Notes: generated from the letters alone by a model not told the origin. A DNA stretch of 64,000 bases from Candidatus Binatia bacterium (GCA_951812575.1 OX638322.1:1173925-1237924); one strand, 5' to 3'; counted from the first letter of the stretch, positions 35,560-46,158 are shown. Made by a program: numbers and translations.

Positions 35560-35611
35560 CCACAGGGTACACCTGTCCTCCGACAGATATGCAGCTGCAC
35601 GTTTATTCTGT
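35560..35611. repeat. degraded 55-bp palindromic element
   Basis: ACAGGGTACACCTGTCCTCC followed by CAGATATGCAGCTGCACG and TTTATTCTG keeps the core and part of each arm of the 55-bp family but lacks full pairing. It lies in the gap between the kinase-like gene and the FG-GAP gene. Confidence 0.55.
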
Positions 35612-35617
35612 ATCTCC

Positions 35618-37012
35618 CTAGCGCCGGGACACAAACAGAAAGGCGCGGCCAACGGCCGGCTTATCCCGGATGAGTTGACCCGGCGCCCCGAAAACGAATT
35701 CCGGGATGTGGTCGGCGTTAATATCGCCGGGCGAGGCCAGCGCATAGCCGAACATCGAACCCTGGTGCGGGTAGGGATTGTCAAAGGTAATCAAATGACG
35801 GCCGTCGCGGCCGTTGTAGAGAAAGACTTCTCCCTGGACGTGAAACTGATCGACCCTCTGAAATGGGGCGCTAACCAGGATTTCGGGGATCTCATCCGTG
35901 TTCACGTCCGGTATGGCGGACATGATCCAGCCAAACCCGGCCGAGGGGCGTGGGGCCGGGTCGTGGAAGGTCAGCAGCAGGCTGCCGTCCGTGCCGCTAA
36001 AGGCAAAGGCCGCCCCCTGGGCGGCGACTGCCCCGACATCCTGATAGGGCGCGCCAATGAGCAGGTCCGGGACGCTATCCTCATTCAGATCTCCGGCCGG
36101 TGTGACATGCCAACCGAACGACGCGCCAGCCTGCGGCTGGGGGTGATCGATGGAGTACAGCAGGCTGCCATCCGCGCCGCTATACACATAGACTCGTCCC
36201 TGCGTGCTCCGGCCCTCAACAGTGGAGTAAGGCGCACCGACAAGAATATCCGGGATGCTATCGCGGTTCAGGTCGCCCGCCGAGTTGACCGTCCAGCCAA
36301 AGCCTTCGGCGCCGGAATCGGCTGGGGGGGCGAGGGTGTGGAGGGCCGTGCCATCGCGGCCGCTAAAGACAAACACCCGGCCCTCGTGGTCCTGGCCGTG
36401 CGCGCCCACAATGAAGTCGGGAAGACCGTCTCCGTTCAGGTCCCCGGCAGAAGCGACGGACCAGCCAAACCCCGCGCCCGCACTCTGTTGGGGCGCTTCG
36501 AGGGAGCGGAGGAGCTGGCCATCGCGGCCACTAAAGACAAAGGCCTGTCCGCTGCCGACACGCTTGCTCACGTTGTGTTCGTTGCCGTCCTCGGCGGTCC
36601 AGCCAAAGACCAGCGCCTCCGCACTGCCGGCTTCGCCCTGGCCGAAAGCGCCAACGAGACAATCCGGTATGCCGTCCTGATTCACATCGCCGGCCGCGGC
36701 AACGGAAAATCCAAACGCGGCATCCGCTTGGGGATGCGGGTCGTCCAGCTCCAATAAGAGCTCACCGCTCTGACCATCGAACACAAAGGCCCGCCCCTGG
36801 TGGTTATTCCCGCCCCAGGCTTGCTCGTACGCGCCAACAATATAGTCGGGGATTGCGTCGCCATTCACATCACCCAGCGTCGATAAGGCGGAAGAGAAGC
36901 CGGAAAAGGACAGGCGATTCGGGGTATCCAAGATACGAATCTCCGGGCCCGCCCAGGTCGGACCGCAGAGAAAGAGCACGATGCTCAGCCACAGAAACGG
37001 AACAAGCCACAT
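35618..37012 (-). CDS. secreted FG-GAP (integrin-alpha-like) beta-propeller protein
   Basis: I start at ATG 37012 (MWLVPFLWLSIVLFLCG), a signal peptide, giving 464 residues. The upstream extension to 37084 is only T-Q-K units from a repeat. About seven FG-GAP repeats follow, each with a D-x-N-x-D-x-x-P-D calcium motif (GDVNGDAIPDYIVGA, GDVNQDGIPDCLVGA, GDLNGDGLPDFIVGA, GDLNEDSVPDLLIGA) and a phenylalanine-rich F-G-W-S strand, consistent with a seven-bladed propeller. Likely exported; ligand unknown. AAAGGA just upstream of ATG comes from the repeat. Confidence 0.88.
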   Translation of the reverse strand: MWLVPFLWLSIVLFLCGPTWAGPEIRILDTPNRLSFSGFSSALSTLGDVNGDAIPDYIVGAYEQAWGGNNHQGRAFVFDGQSGELLLELDDPHPQADAAFGFSVAAAGDVNQDGIPDCLVGAFGQGEAGSAEALVFGWTAEDGNEHNVSKRVGSGQAFVFSGRDGQLLRSLEAPQQSAGAGFGWSVASAGDLNGDGLPDFIVGAHGQDHEGRVFVFSGRDGTALHTLAPPADSGAEGFGWTVNSAGDLNRDSIPDILVGAPYSTVEGRSTQGRVYVYSGADGSLLYSIDHPQPQAGASFGWHVTPAGDLNEDSVPDLLIGAPYQDVGAVAAQGAAFAFSGTDGSLLLTFHDPAPRPSAGFGWIMSAIPDVNTDEIPEILVSAPFQRVDQFHVQGEVFLYNGRDGRHLITFDNPYPHQGSMFGYALASPGDINADHIPEFVFGAPGQLIRDKPAVGRAFLFVSRR

Positions 37013-37015
37013 ACG

Positions 37016-37131
37016 GGTCCTTTGGGTCTTTGGAGTCTTTTGGGTCTTTTGGGTCTTTTGGGTCTTTTGGGTCTTTTGGGTCAAGACTCAACGGACACAC
37101 TGACTCAACCGACCCAATAGACTCAACTAAG
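37016..37131. repeat. nonamer hairpin repeat, locus 6 (upstream of FG-GAP gene)
   Basis: Left arm: GGGTCTTTG then repeated GGGTCTTTT units. Right arm: GACTCAACG, GACTCAACC, GACCCAATA, GACTCAACT. Arms meet at GGGTCAAGACTC. It sits within 20 bp of the FG-GAP start. Confidence 0.88.
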
Positions 37132-37164
37132 GCCCGTCGGTCATATCCTAGCCCTGACGGGCTG

Positions 37165-37764
37165 TCAAACCGTCTTTCTCCGGCCGCTCGCCAGCATATA
37201 GACTTCGGCCGAGCCCTTGCGCGTCGCTTCCGGGCGGGAGGTTTTGACCGTCTGAAAGGCGGAGCGTAACGTCATGACAAAAGGCTGATAGTCTGCGCTC
37301 ATAAAGGTTTTGAGGAATAAGTTACCGCCTGGCTTCAACAGGGGGGTACAGCAGGTCAGAGCGGTCTGGCATAGGGCGGAAACGCGGGCGTCATCGGCTT
37401 CGCGCACCCCACTCAGCTTGGGCGCCATGTCCGAGAGGACGACATCGGCCGGGCGACCCAGGGTGGCGAGGAGGGCGTGCTGCTGCTCCGGGTCGGTGGC
37501 ATCGCCCTGCACCAGGGTGACGTTGGCAAGCGGGAGGGGCTCCAGCTTGACCAGATCGATACCCAGCACCCGCCCGGACGGCCCGACCGCCTTGGCCGCA
37601 ACCTGGACCCAGCCGCCCGGCCACGCACCGAGATCAATGACCCAGTTCCCCGCTCGCAAAAAGCGCCAGGTACGGTTGAGTTCCAGGAGTTTGTACGCCG
37701 CGCGGGAGCGATAGCCCGCCCGCTTGGCTTTTTTATAGAAGGCGTCCTTGCGTTTGTACGCCAC
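37165..37764 (-). CDS. rlmE: 23S rRNA (uridine-2552 2'-O) methyltransferase
   Basis: It is 199 residues, with the RlmE/FtsJ features: SRAAYKLLELNRTWRFLRAG, SAM site DLGAWPGGWVQVA, and the K-D-K-E tetrad positions near RAAYK, LSDMAPKLSGVR and NLFLKTFMSAD. It methylates the 23S A-loop during 50S assembly. It reads in the same direction as the FG-GAP gene downstream. The start ATG 37764 gives the expected basic N-terminus (AYKRKDAFYKKAKRAGYRSR). Confidence 0.93.
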   Translation of the reverse strand: MAYKRKDAFYKKAKRAGYRSRAAYKLLELNRTWRFLRAGNWVIDLGAWPGGWVQVAAKAVGPSGRVLGIDLVKLEPLPLANVTLVQGDATDPEQQHALLATLGRPADVVLSDMAPKLSGVREADDARVSALCQTALTCCTPLLKPGGNLFLKTFMSADYQPFVMTLRSAFQTVKTSRPEATRKGSAEVYMLASGRRKTV

Positions 37765-37849
37765 GTTTCAATCCTCACCGGCCCGTTCGGACCGATGCTT
37801 CGGACATTTTTCCTGGGAGCACGGACACCCTGCCCGCTTGGGGAATCGG

Positions 37850-38620
37850 CTATTTGGGCGCCATACGAATGGCCCCGTCGAGCCGAATGGTTTCACCATT
37901 TAACATGGCGTTCTCGATGATCTGGCAGGCCAGGGCGGCGTATTCCGCCGGACGGCCCAGGCGTTGCGGAAAGGGCACGCTGGCCCCGAGCGCCTGCCGG
38001 GCCGGCTCGGGCAGCCCCATCAGCATCGGCGTCTCAAAAATCCCCGGCGCGATGGTACAGCAGCGTATCCCGGTCCGGGACAGGTCGCGGGCAATCGGCA
38101 GCGTCATACCGACAACGCCGCCTTTTGAGGCCGAATAGGCCGCCTGCCCGATCTGCCCGTCAAAGGCCGCAACCGAGGCCGTGTTGATGATAACGCCGCG
38201 CTCACCGTCGTCGTTCGGCGCGTTTTGCGCCATGTGCGCAGCAACGAAGCGAATCACGTTAAACGTGCCGATGAGGTTGACCTCTACGGTTTTGCGGAAC
38301 GGTCCGAGGTTGAGCGGCTCGTTGCCCTTGCCCAGGGTCCGGCCCGCGGTGGCAATACCGGCGCAATTGACCGCGACATGGACGGCACCGAAGTGTTCGA
38401 CCGCCTGACTCAGGGCTGCCGCCAATTGATCGTCATTGGTCACGTCTGCTTCGAGAAACGTGGCCCGGTCCCCGAGTTCCTGGGCAATGGCGGCGGCGTT
38501 TGATTTGCTCAGGTCAAGCACCGCTACACTGGCCCCTCGGGCCACCAGCGTCCGCGCCGTTGCCTCGCCCAGGCCGGAACCGCCACCAGTGACGACCGCC
38601 ACACTCTGCTGAATATCCAT
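37850..38620 (-). CDS. short-chain dehydrogenase (type II 3-hydroxyacyl-CoA dehydrogenase-like)
   Basis: It is 256 residues from ATG 38620, preceded by GGAGGA. The cofactor motif [14 protein letters not shown], catalytic Ser in [10 protein letters not shown] and Tyr-x3-Lys (YSASK) are all present. The C-terminal region ([29 protein letters not shown]) resembles HSD17B10-type 3-hydroxyacyl-CoA dehydrogenases used in isoleucine and fatty-acid breakdown. The frame upstream of 38620 lacks coding character. Confidence 0.92.
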   Translation of the reverse strand: MDIQQSVAVVTGGGSGLGEATARTLVARGASVAVLDLSKSNAAAIAQELGDRATFLEADVTNDDQLAAALSQAVEHFGAVHVAVNCAGIATAGRTLGKGNEPLNLGPFRKTVEVNLIGTFNVIRFVAAHMAQNAPNDDGERGVIINTASVAAFDGQIGQAAYSASKGGVVGMTLPIARDLSRTGIRCCTIAPGIFETPMLMGLPEPARQALGASVPFPQRLGRPAEYAALACQIIENAMLNGETIRLDGAIRMAPK

Positions 38621-38658
38621 ATCTGTCCTCCATAGTGAGCTCGGCTTGCTCTGCTGGC

Positions 38659-41600
38659 TCAGGTCTGCCAGGGCCGAATGTAGCGTTGATATACTTTTGG
38701 CAGTTCCGTGGGAAGGGATGTCACGTCTTCGAGGACCATATAGCGGGAGGGCGCGCACATGTCCCGCAGATAATCATGCCCGGCCTTATCGATGGTCAGA
38801 CAGAAGGTCAGCACGCCGGCCTGGTCGGCCTCGCGCAGCGCCATCATGGTGTCCTGAATGCCGTAGGTGGCTGAGCGCCGGTCAGTGCCATAGTCCATGT
38901 CCTGGGGAAAGCCGTCGCTGAGCAGGACCAGGAGCTTGACCCGACAGGCGATGTCTTTGAGCTTTTCCAGGGAATGGCGGATGGCCGGGCCCATCCGGGT
39001 CGAACGCTTGGGTTCAATCGCGCCGATCCGGCCCTTAATGGTCGGAGAGAGAGACTCGGTGAAGGATTTGACGTGATAGAACTCGACATTGTCACGGCCC
39101 TGACCGGAAAAGCCATAGACCGCATAGGCATCACCGATCTCCTCCAGCGCTTCCGCCATCAAAACCAGGGCTTCTTTGGTGACATCGATAATGCGACGGG
39201 GCTTGGGCTGCGGCGCCCCAGGTTTTTTCTTCCACGCGGCCAGCCAATCGTCGTCAGGATCATCCTGAGCATCCCGAGCATCCTGATCCACCACCGGTTC
39301 GTCGGTTGAGGCACTCATATCCAGCAGAAACAGGGCCGCAACATCCCGCTCGGTCTGGCGTTTGGTGGTATAGACCTTGGGCGAGGGCGCAAGCCGCGCC
39401 CGACGGTCGCTGACTGCGGTAATCACCGCATTCAGATCAAACTCCTCGCCGTCCTCAAGCCCGCGCACGAGTCGATACTGCTCGGGACGGATACGTTGAA
39501 ACTCGGCCTTGATGGCTGGGGTGAGGGCGACATAATCGCCCAGGGTCTTGGCAAAAAACTCACCCGCATCGCCGCTGAGCATAATTTCACGCAGCCGACA
39601 CCAGCGCGCCCGATAATCGGCAATATGATAATCCCACTCGTCATAGAAAAAGGTCAAGGCTTCCTGCCGTTCTCTGCGGCGCCCGGTACTCACCAGCGTG
39701 CCATTCTCGGGTAAGCGGGCGTCCGGGTCGGAGTGGGCCGGCAGCTTGCCGTCCAGGTCCGTAATATATAAGCCCTGCGGGTTCAGGCTGTCCGGCTTGC
39801 CCTGGCGGATGTTGAGTTCTACTCCGGCCTCAAGCAGGGCTTTGAGCTCTTCCGGGGAAAGGGGCGCGCCGCCGGTATCGTCATCTTCCTCGGGCTCTAA
39901 TGTCAACTGAGGTAATTCCGGCATATCTTCCGCCGGCGGCGGACTGTCATCGGTCATGTCCGGGTCAATGAGCGCATCGCCGGTCATTTTTTCAAACAGC
40001 GCCGCTTCGAACGAGGCCGGGTCCTGATCCTGGCGTTGTACCATCACCAGCGAGGACAGAATGCGCTGATACGTATCGGCTGCCCGCCGGGCCGAATCAT
40101 ACACCGTGTCAGACGGCTGCGAGGGGAGCGACAAGGTAGAAAAGAGGGCTCGCAAGGTTTCGGGCAGGAGCGAGGGCAGGGATACGGCGTTCAGCCAGTC
40201 GAGGTCCGACCGCAACCCGCGGTAGGACTGCCCGATCCGGTGGGTCACGCGCCGCGTTTCCACGAGCAGAAAAAGGGCTTCGACCACATGGGGGTGGGGG
40301 AAACAGGCAAAGAAAGCGCCCAGACCGCCGGTGGGTGGACCTGAGTCCTTGGGGTCTATGGGGTCCTTAGAGTCTATGGGGTCCTTGGGGTCTTGGGGTT
40401 GCCGTGACTCAATCGACCCTCCGAGCTGGCGGACTTCCTCTGAGAGCTGTGGCCACAAGCGTTCCAGACGAAAGTCGTAGGTGCCAAACTCGCGCCGGCC
40501 GGCCTGCAGCATGGCCAGGGCGCGAAAGAGTCTGAAATTCTCCTCATATGTTGGAAAAAGGTCGATTCGAGCCGGCAATGGAATGGCGTCTCCGGGAAGG
40601 GGACCAGAGGGGCCCGGGGGACCCGTCCCCCACGAAACAGCTTCGAGCGCCGGCGGATAAGAGAAGAATTCCTGGCGCTCGATACCGGCCGCCCAGCCGG
40701 ACAACATCTGGATATACTTACGCAGCACTTCCTGGACTTCTTCCAGATTGACTCCGGTGTCGTCGTGTCGCAGGACGCGCAGGCTGGTCCGCGATTCCAG
40801 CGCAAAAAATGTTACCCCCGCTTCCGGGCGGGTGCGCCCGATGTCGCGTCCCGTGGCGATCCATTCCAGCAAACGCTGCTCGCCGGCTTCCTCATAGGCT
40901 CGGGGTAAGGTCCGGATGGCCGGAGGAATGCCGGGCGCGAAATCCTGGGCCAGGGCGACCAATGCCTTACGCAGTGCCGGACGCTGGACGCTCTCAATCG
41001 CGTTGAGGCAAGGGGCCATGAGAGGAAAGAGCGAGAGTAGAGCCTCAGGGTCGGAGCGGATCACCGGTGCCAGGATGGCCAGCAAAAAAGTCCGGAGAGC
41101 GGGTGGCAACCCGGTCAGCACAGCCGAGAGTTGCGCAAAGATGGCTTCGGCCGCGGCGGGCGAATGGTTGGCCGCAGCCTGACAGTCCACTAATAATTGG
41201 AGGCGGATCTTTTCGGTCAGCTCGGCAAAGCCGCTGGGCAGTGTCGTGTAAAACGTCCAGGGGCCGGAATCCTGGACGAGCACGCCTAAGACGGCCCACT
41301 CCCGCATTTCTGCCGGGCTCAGAACGGGCAGGGCGAGCGGGGCGGCGGAGAAATAGGAGAGCGCCAGAAACTCGCCCTTCCAGCCCTTTTTCCTGAGCAA
41401 CGTACTGCCGTGCCTTGCCCAGGCGTGCAGGCGCTCTGTGAGCGGAGCCGGCAGGTCCGGCAGCAACGGAGCCGAGGTCTGTAAGAATTGCGCGCCCAGG
41501 CGGCGCGAAACCTGAAGGACTTCGCAACCGACTGCGACCCACGCCTCGACCTGATCCCAGCCGAGCCGGGCCAGCGCGTCGGGAGGAATGGAAAAATACG

Positions 41601-41883
41601 CTACGGCCCCTTCACGCGAGGTCGGCTCGTGCCGGACAAATTGTTCACCAACCTGCACCCAGTGCGCAAACCGGTCCTCCCCAAACGCCTGCCAGGCGGC
41701 CGGGGCGTTGCGACAGAACACCTGGGCCAGGGTGAGCGAGCTGTCCGCCAGCCGATCACCAGCCGCGAGCAGGGTCTCCCGGGCCGGGGCCGGCAGGGCA
41801 TCGAGTTCGGCCAACAAGGCTTGGCCGCGCGGCCCACCGAGCAAATGCCGGGTATCAAACCACAGGTTGCGAACGGATGACAT
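38659..41883 (-). CDS. large VWA-domain protein, NorD/CbbO-like
   Basis: It is 1074 residues. The first 430 or so are helical, possibly HEAT-like. A middle region follows with [19 protein letters not shown]. The last 200 or so form a VWA domain with MIDAS DMSAST and [20 protein letters not shown], ending [18 protein letters not shown] as in NorD/CbbO proteins. Those work with a MoxR-type AAA ATPase (NorQ/CbbQ) to insert metal into enzymes. No such ATPase is adjacent. Residues about 490-514 are a D-P-K linker from a nonamer repeat, and a GGGGGACGGGTCCCCC palindrome encodes part of the segment near 420. Confidence 0.82.
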   Translation of the reverse strand: MSSVRNLWFDTRHLLGGPRGQALLAELDALPAPARETLLAAGDRLADSSLTLAQVFCRNAPAAWQAFGEDRFAHWVQVGEQFVRHEPTSREGAVAYFSIPPDALARLGWDQVEAWVAVGCEVLQVSRRLGAQFLQTSAPLLPDLPAPLTERLHAWARHGSTLLRKKGWKGEFLALSYFSAAPLALPVLSPAEMREWAVLGVLVQDSGPWTFYTTLPSGFAELTEKIRLQLLVDCQAAANHSPAAAEAIFAQLSAVLTGLPPALRTFLLAILAPVIRSDPEALLSLFPLMAPCLNAIESVQRPALRKALVALAQDFAPGIPPAIRTLPRAYEEAGEQRLLEWIATGRDIGRTRPEAGVTFFALESRTSLRVLRHDDTGVNLEEVQEVLRKYIQMLSGWAAGIERQEFFSYPPALEAVSWGTGPPGPSGPLPGDAIPLPARIDLFPTYEENFRLFRALAMLQAGRREFGTYDFRLERLWPQLSEEVRQLGGSIESRQPQDPKDPIDSKDPIDPKDSGPPTGGLGAFFACFPHPHVVEALFLLVETRRVTHRIGQSYRGLRSDLDWLNAVSLPSLLPETLRALFSTLSLPSQPSDTVYDSARRAADTYQRILSSLVMVQRQDQDPASFEAALFEKMTGDALIDPDMTDDSPPPAEDMPELPQLTLEPEEDDDTGGAPLSPEELKALLEAGVELNIRQGKPDSLNPQGLYITDLDGKLPAHSDPDARLPENGTLVSTGRRRERQEALTFFYDEWDYHIADYRARWCRLREIMLSGDAGEFFAKTLGDYVALTPAIKAEFQRIRPEQYRLVRGLEDGEEFDLNAVITAVSDRRARLAPSPKVYTTKRQTERDVAALFLLDMSASTDEPVVDQDARDAQDDPDDDWLAAWKKKPGAPQPKPRRIIDVTKEALVLMAEALEEIGDAYAVYGFSGQGRDNVEFYHVKSFTESLSPTIKGRIGAIEPKRSTRMGPAIRHSLEKLKDIACRVKLLVLLSDGFPQDMDYGTDRRSATYGIQDTMMALREADQAGVLTFCLTIDKAGHDYLRDMCAPSRYMVLEDVTSLPTELPKVYQRYIRPWQT
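40341..40417. repeat. nonamer hairpin repeat, locus 7 (inside VWA gene)
   Basis: Units GAGTCCTTG, GGGTCTATG, GGGTCCTTA, GAGTCTATG, GGGTCCTTG, then a short right arm (GACTCAATCGACCC). Read on the minus strand as repeated D-P-K / D-S-K / D-P-I. Confidence 0.85.
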
Positions 41884-41895
41884 GAAGGGGAGGAG

Positions 41896-41953
41896 GTTGG
41901 AGATTAGGGGTTAGGGGTTGGTCCCCAATCCCCAGTCCCCAATCCCTAGTTCC
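41896..41953. repeat. GGGGTTAGGGG / CCCCAATCCCC hairpin repeat (ilvE-VWA gap)
   Basis: Tandem TTAGGGG units and TTGGTCCCC are followed by AATCCCCAGTCCCC units of opposite strand. The family is that of 606-641. It fills the gap before the VWA gene start. Confidence 0.6.
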
Positions 41954-41958
41954 TAATT

Positions 41959-42873
41959 CTATACATAGGTCAGCCAATCCTGATATTTTGGATTGGTGCC
42001 TTTAATGACGGTATCGAAGCGGGCTTTGAGTTCTCGTGTCACCGCTCCGGGCGTTTCCCCACGGATCACCCGGTCGTCGAGCTCACGAATCGGCGTCACC
42101 TCGGCGGCCGTGCCGGTAAAAAAGACCTCGTCGGCAAGATAGACCTCGTCCCGGGTGATCCGGTCCTCTTCCAGCGGGACATCCATATCTCGCAGCAGGG
42201 TGATGGCGGTATCACGGGTAATGCCGGGCAGGAGCGAAGACGACAGCGGCGGCGTTTTGATCCTGCCCCGCCGGACGACAAAGATATTTTCTCCCGGCCC
42301 TTCGGCCACATAGCCGTCGGTATCGAGCAGCAGGGCCTCGTCATAGCCCAGCGCCCAGACCTCTTGACCGGCAAGAATGGAATTCAGATAGGTGCCGACG
42401 GCCTTGGCCTTGGTCATCAGGGTATTGACGTGAAAGCGCTGAAACGACGAGGTTTTGACCCGAATACCCTTGAGCAGCCCTTCCTCGCCCAGATAGGCCC
42501 CCCAGGCCCAGGCCGCAATGGAAACGCGAATCGGGTTGGTCCTGGCGTGCAGGCCGCGGTCTCCTTCACCGACAAAGACCAGCGGACGGATATAGCACTC
42601 CTTGAGGGCGTTGGCCCGCACTGTTTCCAGGCAGGCCCGGATAACATCGTCTTGGGAAAAGGGGATCGTGAGCCCGAGGATGTGGGCCGAGTCGAACAAC
42701 CGCTCAATATGTTCGGGTAAGCGGAAAACGCCGGACCGACCGTCTTCACCCGCATAGCAGCGAATGCCTTCAAATACGCCCACACCGTAGTGAAGCGTAT
42801 GGGTGAGGACATGGACTTTTGCCTCGTCCCAGGGAACGAGTTCACCGTCCATCCAGATTTTGCCGTTTTCCAC
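41959..42873 (-). CDS. ilvE: branched-chain amino acid aminotransferase
   Basis: It is 304 residues from GTG 42873, preceded by AAGGAGG, which I prefer to ATG 42930. Class IV PLP aminotransferase features: HTLHYGVGVFEGIRCY, NTLMTKAKAVGTYLNSILA with the PLP lysine, VAEGPGENIFVVRRG and LLPGITRDTAITLL. It makes valine, leucine and isoleucine from their keto acids with glutamate. It follows moeA on the same strand with an 80-bp gap. Confidence 0.95.
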   Translation of the reverse strand: MENGKIWMDGELVPWDEAKVHVLTHTLHYGVGVFEGIRCYAGEDGRSGVFRLPEHIERLFDSAHILGLTIPFSQDDVIRACLETVRANALKECYIRPLVFVGEGDRGLHARTNPIRVSIAAWAWGAYLGEEGLLKGIRVKTSSFQRFHVNTLMTKAKAVGTYLNSILAGQEVWALGYDEALLLDTDGYVAEGPGENIFVVRRGRIKTPPLSSSLLPGITRDTAITLLRDMDVPLEEDRITRDEVYLADEVFFTGTAAEVTPIRELDDRVIRGETPGAVTRELKARFDTVIKGTNPKYQDWLTYV

Positions 42874-42953
42874 AGAAACCTCCTTGCGAAAAGAAGTTTT
42901 TTGCAAATCAGAAGCCCTGGGGAAAGTCAACGGGTGGGGAAGGTCCGAGTCGC

Positions 42954-44198
42954 CTAAAAGGGCAACTCGGTGGGCATGAACTCTTCTCGATCAAGGACGA
43001 TAGCGGTCGCGGTGCTACCTTTGCGGAGCAGCGCTATCTCGGGCGGTCCGATCACCAGGCTCTCTCCGAGAGAAAGCGAACTCAGGACGCCGGAGCTTTG
43101 GGTGCCGGTTGAGTGCGCCACATAGCCGGACCCGTTCCGGGTCAACTGACAGCGAACGAATTCCGTCAGGCCCTGCGCCTTGGAAATGTCTTCACCAAGG
43201 GTAACCTGGACGGTCGGAAAGAAGAGCTTACGATAGCCAGCCATACGGCGGAGCGCGGCCCAGGTGTAGAGATAGAAACACACCAGAGCGGAAACCGGAT
43301 TGCCGGGCAGACCAAAATACGGGCGTCCGCGGAGCAGGCCGAACGTCAGCGGCTTGCCCGGCTTTTGGGCGACCCGCCAGAACAGGCGCTCAATGCCAAT
43401 ATCGTCCATGGCTGCTTTGACAAAATCAAAATCCCCGACCGATACCCCGCCGGTCGACAACACGACGTCATGTCGCACAGCCTCTTCGAGTGCGGCGCGC
43501 GTTTCTTCCAGACTATCACGGGCAATGGCCAAGGGAACGGGCTGACCGCCGGCCTCACGCACGGCCGCAGCCAGCGTGTAGGCGTTGGAGTTCACAATCT
43601 GACCCGGTTGCAGCGGCATATCGACTTCGGCCAGTTCATCGCCCGTACTCAAGATGGCGACCCTGGGATGCTGATGAACGAGCACAAAGCTGCGGCCGAC
43701 CGAGGCCAGCAGCCCGATATCCGCCGGACGCAGGACACGCCCCGGCTTGAGAATCGTCTGACCGGGTTGGATGTCCTCACCGCTCGCGCGGATATTATTG
43801 CCCTTGGGTCCGGCCTTGCAAATGAGCACCTGGTCGGGTTGTTCCTGGGTGTCTTCGACCTTGATGACGGTATCGGCGCCCGGCGGCAGGACCGCACCGG
43901 TCATGATTTTACTCGCCGTCTTGGGTGCGACCGTTTTGGTTGGCACGGCGCCGGCTTGAATGACTTCCAGGACGGACAGCCGGGCTGGCTGGTCTGCCTG
44001 GGCGGACTGAATATCGTCATGCCGAACCGCATAGCCATCCATGGCTGAGTTGGTAAACGGCGGGACTTTGCGGACAGACTGAACCTCCTCAGCCAGGACG
44101 CGCCCGGTTGCTTCAAACAGACCGATCCGCTCGCCGGCCAGCGGACAGACGGTCTCCAAAATCTGGGTCAGGGCCTCATGGACGGAGATCATACGCAT
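42954..44198 (-). CDS. moeA: molybdopterin molybdenumtransferase
   Basis: It is 414 residues. Features: PPFTNSAMDGYAVRHDD (N-terminal MPT domain), ILSTGDELAEVDMPLQPGQI, DVVLSTGGVSVGDFDFVKAA and FGLPGNPVSALVCFYLY, all MoeA hallmarks. It inserts molybdate into adenylylated molybdopterin. Other moa/mob genes are not nearby. Two in-frame ATGs lie two codons apart near the start (GTATGCGTATG). It is 38 bp downstream of purE with a repeat in the gap. Confidence 0.95.
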   Translation of the reverse strand: MRMISVHEALTQILETVCPLAGERIGLFEATGRVLAEEVQSVRKVPPFTNSAMDGYAVRHDDIQSAQADQPARLSVLEVIQAGAVPTKTVAPKTASKIMTGAVLPPGADTVIKVEDTQEQPDQVLICKAGPKGNNIRASGEDIQPGQTILKPGRVLRPADIGLLASVGRSFVLVHQHPRVAILSTGDELAEVDMPLQPGQIVNSNAYTLAAAVREAGGQPVPLAIARDSLEETRAALEEAVRHDVVLSTGGVSVGDFDFVKAAMDDIGIERLFWRVAQKPGKPLTFGLLRGRPYFGLPGNPVSALVCFYLYTWAALRRMAGYRKLFFPTVQVTLGEDISKAQGLTEFVRCQLTRNGSGYVAHSTGTQSSGVLSSLSLGESLVIGPPEIALLRKGSTATAIVLDREEFMPTELPF

Positions 44199-44210
44199 AC
44201 CCTCCGAAAT

Positions 44211-44240
44211 GTAGGGGCACCCCCCTGTGGTTGCCCCTAC
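44211..44240. repeat. GTAGGGGC...GCCCCTAC repeat between moeA and purE
   Basis: This is a near-perfect 30-bp palindrome (GTAGGGGCACC / GGTTGCCCCTAC). Its right end, CTAC, provides the purE stop codon (TAG, minus strand, 44237-44239). Confidence 0.8.
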
Positions 44241-44743
44241 AGCCCACCGGCCTTGACGCGCTCCTGTAAACGTCGGTCTTTGTCTCGCGTCTTTTCAACC
44301 AGTTCGGCTTTGAAGGCCTGAAACCGTTCTAGCAGACCGGCACTACTGGTTGCCAGTATTTGAACGGCCAGCAGGCCGGCGTTGCGGGCGCCATCAATGG
44401 CGACGGTCGCTACCGGCACGCCGGCCGGCATCTGGACAATCGACAGGAGTGAGTCTTGTCCGTTTAGGGCCGCGCTTTTGATTGGTACCCCGATAACCGG
44501 CAGGGGGGTATGGCCGGCAACGACCCCGGCCAGATGGGCCGCTCCCCCGGCCCCGGCAATAATGACCTTGAGGCCCCGCTCAACCGCCTGACTCGCGTAG
44601 TCGGTGGCATCGTGCGGTGTCCGGTGGGCGGACAGGACGCGGATTTCATACCCAACCTCAAACTCCTCACAGACTTTGGCCGCTTGTTTCATCGTCTCGA
44701 GGTCTGAATCGCTACCCATAACAATACCGATCTGGGGGGTCAT
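44237..44743 (-). CDS. purE: 5-(carboxyamino)imidazole ribonucleotide mutase
   Basis: It is 168 residues. [28 protein letters not shown] and [18 protein letters not shown] are class I PurE signatures; His in SAHR and Ser in MGSDSD are active-site residues. It catalyses the carboxylation step of purine synthesis. The usual partner purK is not present. The stop codon is supplied by the GTAGGGGC repeat. It lies 2 bp after the murF stop on the same strand. Confidence 0.95.
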   Translation of the reverse strand: MTPQIGIVMGSDSDLETMKQAAKVCEEFEVGYEIRVLSAHRTPHDATDYASQAVERGLKVIIAGAGGAAHLAGVVAGHTPLPVIGVPIKSAALNGQDSLLSIVQMPAGVPVATVAIDGARNAGLLAVQILATSSAGLLERFQAFKAELVEKTRDKDRRLQERVKAGGL

Positions 44744-44745
44744 GC

Positions 44746-46158
44746 TTACTCCTTTCCATTCCGCTCAACGAGCGCTTCCAATATCTGCTCCAGATGCACA
44801 CCGCGAGAGCCTTTGACCAACATGAGTTGCGGCCCGTCAACCTGCCGCACCAGCGCATGGACACACGGGGCGGCGGCTGTTGCATCGGGGAAGACGTGGG
44901 CCGGGAGCCCGGCCTGAACCGCGGCCTCGGCAAGCTGCGGGGCGTACTGACCAACCGTCACCAGAGCGTCCGGGACGGGTTTGAGCCCGGCGACATAGGC
45001 CCCGATCTCCCGGTGCCGCAACTCGCCGACCACTCCCAATTCGAGCATATCGCCCAAGACGAGGATCAACCGCTCGCCAGCATTCCGAATCGTGTTGGCG
45101 GTCTGGAGCGCGTGCTGCATGGAGGCTGGATTCGCATTATAGCAGTCGTCCAGCCCGGTCAGTTGATAGGCCGGCACACTGAACGGGGTGAGACGGCGGG
45201 GGGCACCCTGGGCGGTCCGCAGCGTTGCGCAGGCCGTCTCAAGGTCCAAACCGTTCTCCAGCACTGCGGCAATAGTCGCGAGGGCCGCGGGGACGCAGTG
45301 GGAACCGATGAGCGGCAGTTGTACCTGTCGGCACTGTCCCAGGGCGTGCAGCTCAAAACTCGTCCCCGTCCGTGACATCTGAATCTGCGCGGCCCGCACC
45401 TGATTGGCGGGCTGTTCGCCAAAGGTGACAATCCGGCACCGGGCCTGGCGCTGGACGGCGGCCAGCAGCATAGGGTCGTCGCCATTGATAATGACCACCC
45501 CGTCAGGCGGCAGGGCAGCGAGCAGCTCGATTTCGGCTGCCAGCACTCCGGCCAGGTCGCCGAGCGTCTCGGTGTGTTCTTCGCTAATGGTGGTAATGAC
45601 ACCAATATGGGGCTGGGCGAAACGGCCCAGCGCGGTGAGTTCTCCGGGGCCGCTCGTTCCCATTTCCAGAACCAGAAAGTCGTCCTCCGGCGCGGCGCGT
45701 AGCAGAGTCAGCGGCAGGCCGATGTGATTATTCAGATTCCCCTGGGTCGCCCAGGTGGGTCGTTGGGCGATAAAGACCTGGGCCATCAGCTCTTTGGTCG
45801 TTGTTTTGCCGTTGCTGCCGGCAATGCCAATCACCCGTGCGGCAAGCCGCTGGCGGTGCCAGGTGGCGAGGTCTTGGAGCGCGGTCAGCGGGTCGGAGAC
45901 TTCGATACCGGTAGCCCCGTCGGGTTGTCCGACCGGGAAAGACGGCGAAAAAAGAAAGCCGGCCGCTCCGCCCTCCACCGCAGCCGAGATATAGCGATGG
46001 CCATTGACCCGCTCCCCGGCGAGCGGAACGAACAGCGCCTGGGGTACGATATGGCGCGAATCAATGCTGACCGAGGTAAAGAGTGTGTCCGGGCGACCCC
46101 ACCTGAGCGTGCCTCCGGTGGCGGTGCAAATGTCGTGCGCGCGCAGTGAAACTCCCAC
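44746..46158 (-). CDS. murF: UDP-MurNAc-tripeptide--D-Ala-D-Ala ligase
   Basis: It is 470 residues. [19 protein letters not shown] (P-loop), [32 protein letters not shown] and [15 protein letters not shown] are standard MurF segments. It adds the D-Ala-D-Ala dipeptide in cytoplasmic peptidoglycan precursor synthesis. No other mur or fts genes flank it, so it is outside a classical dcw cluster here. It is divergent from the CCA-transferase gene. Confidence 0.95.
   Translation of the reverse strand: MGVSLRAHDICTATGGTLRWGRPDTLFTSVSIDSRHIVPQALFVPLAGERVNGHRYISAAVEGGAAGFLFSPSFPVGQPDGATGIEVSDPLTALQDLATWHRQRLAARVIGIAGSNGKTTTKELMAQVFIAQRPTWATQGNLNNHIGLPLTLLRAAPEDDFLVLEMGTSGPGELTALGRFAQPHIGVITTISEEHTETLGDLAGVLAAEIELLAALPPDGVVIINGDDPMLLAAVQRQARCRIVTFGEQPANQVRAAQIQMSRTGTSFELHALGQCRQVQLPLIGSHCVPAALATIAAVLENGLDLETACATLRTAQGAPRRLTPFSVPAYQLTGLDDCYNANPASMQHALQTANTIRNAGERLILVLGDMLELGVVGELRHREIGAYVAGLKPVPDALVTVGQYAPQLAEAAVQAGLPAHVFPDATAAAPCVHALVRQVDGPQLMLVKGSRGVHLEQILEALVERNGKE

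Noticed and set aside
35675..36757. Plus-strand open frame of 360 codons
   Set aside because: It mirrors the FG-GAP repeats on the opposite strand; no independent support.
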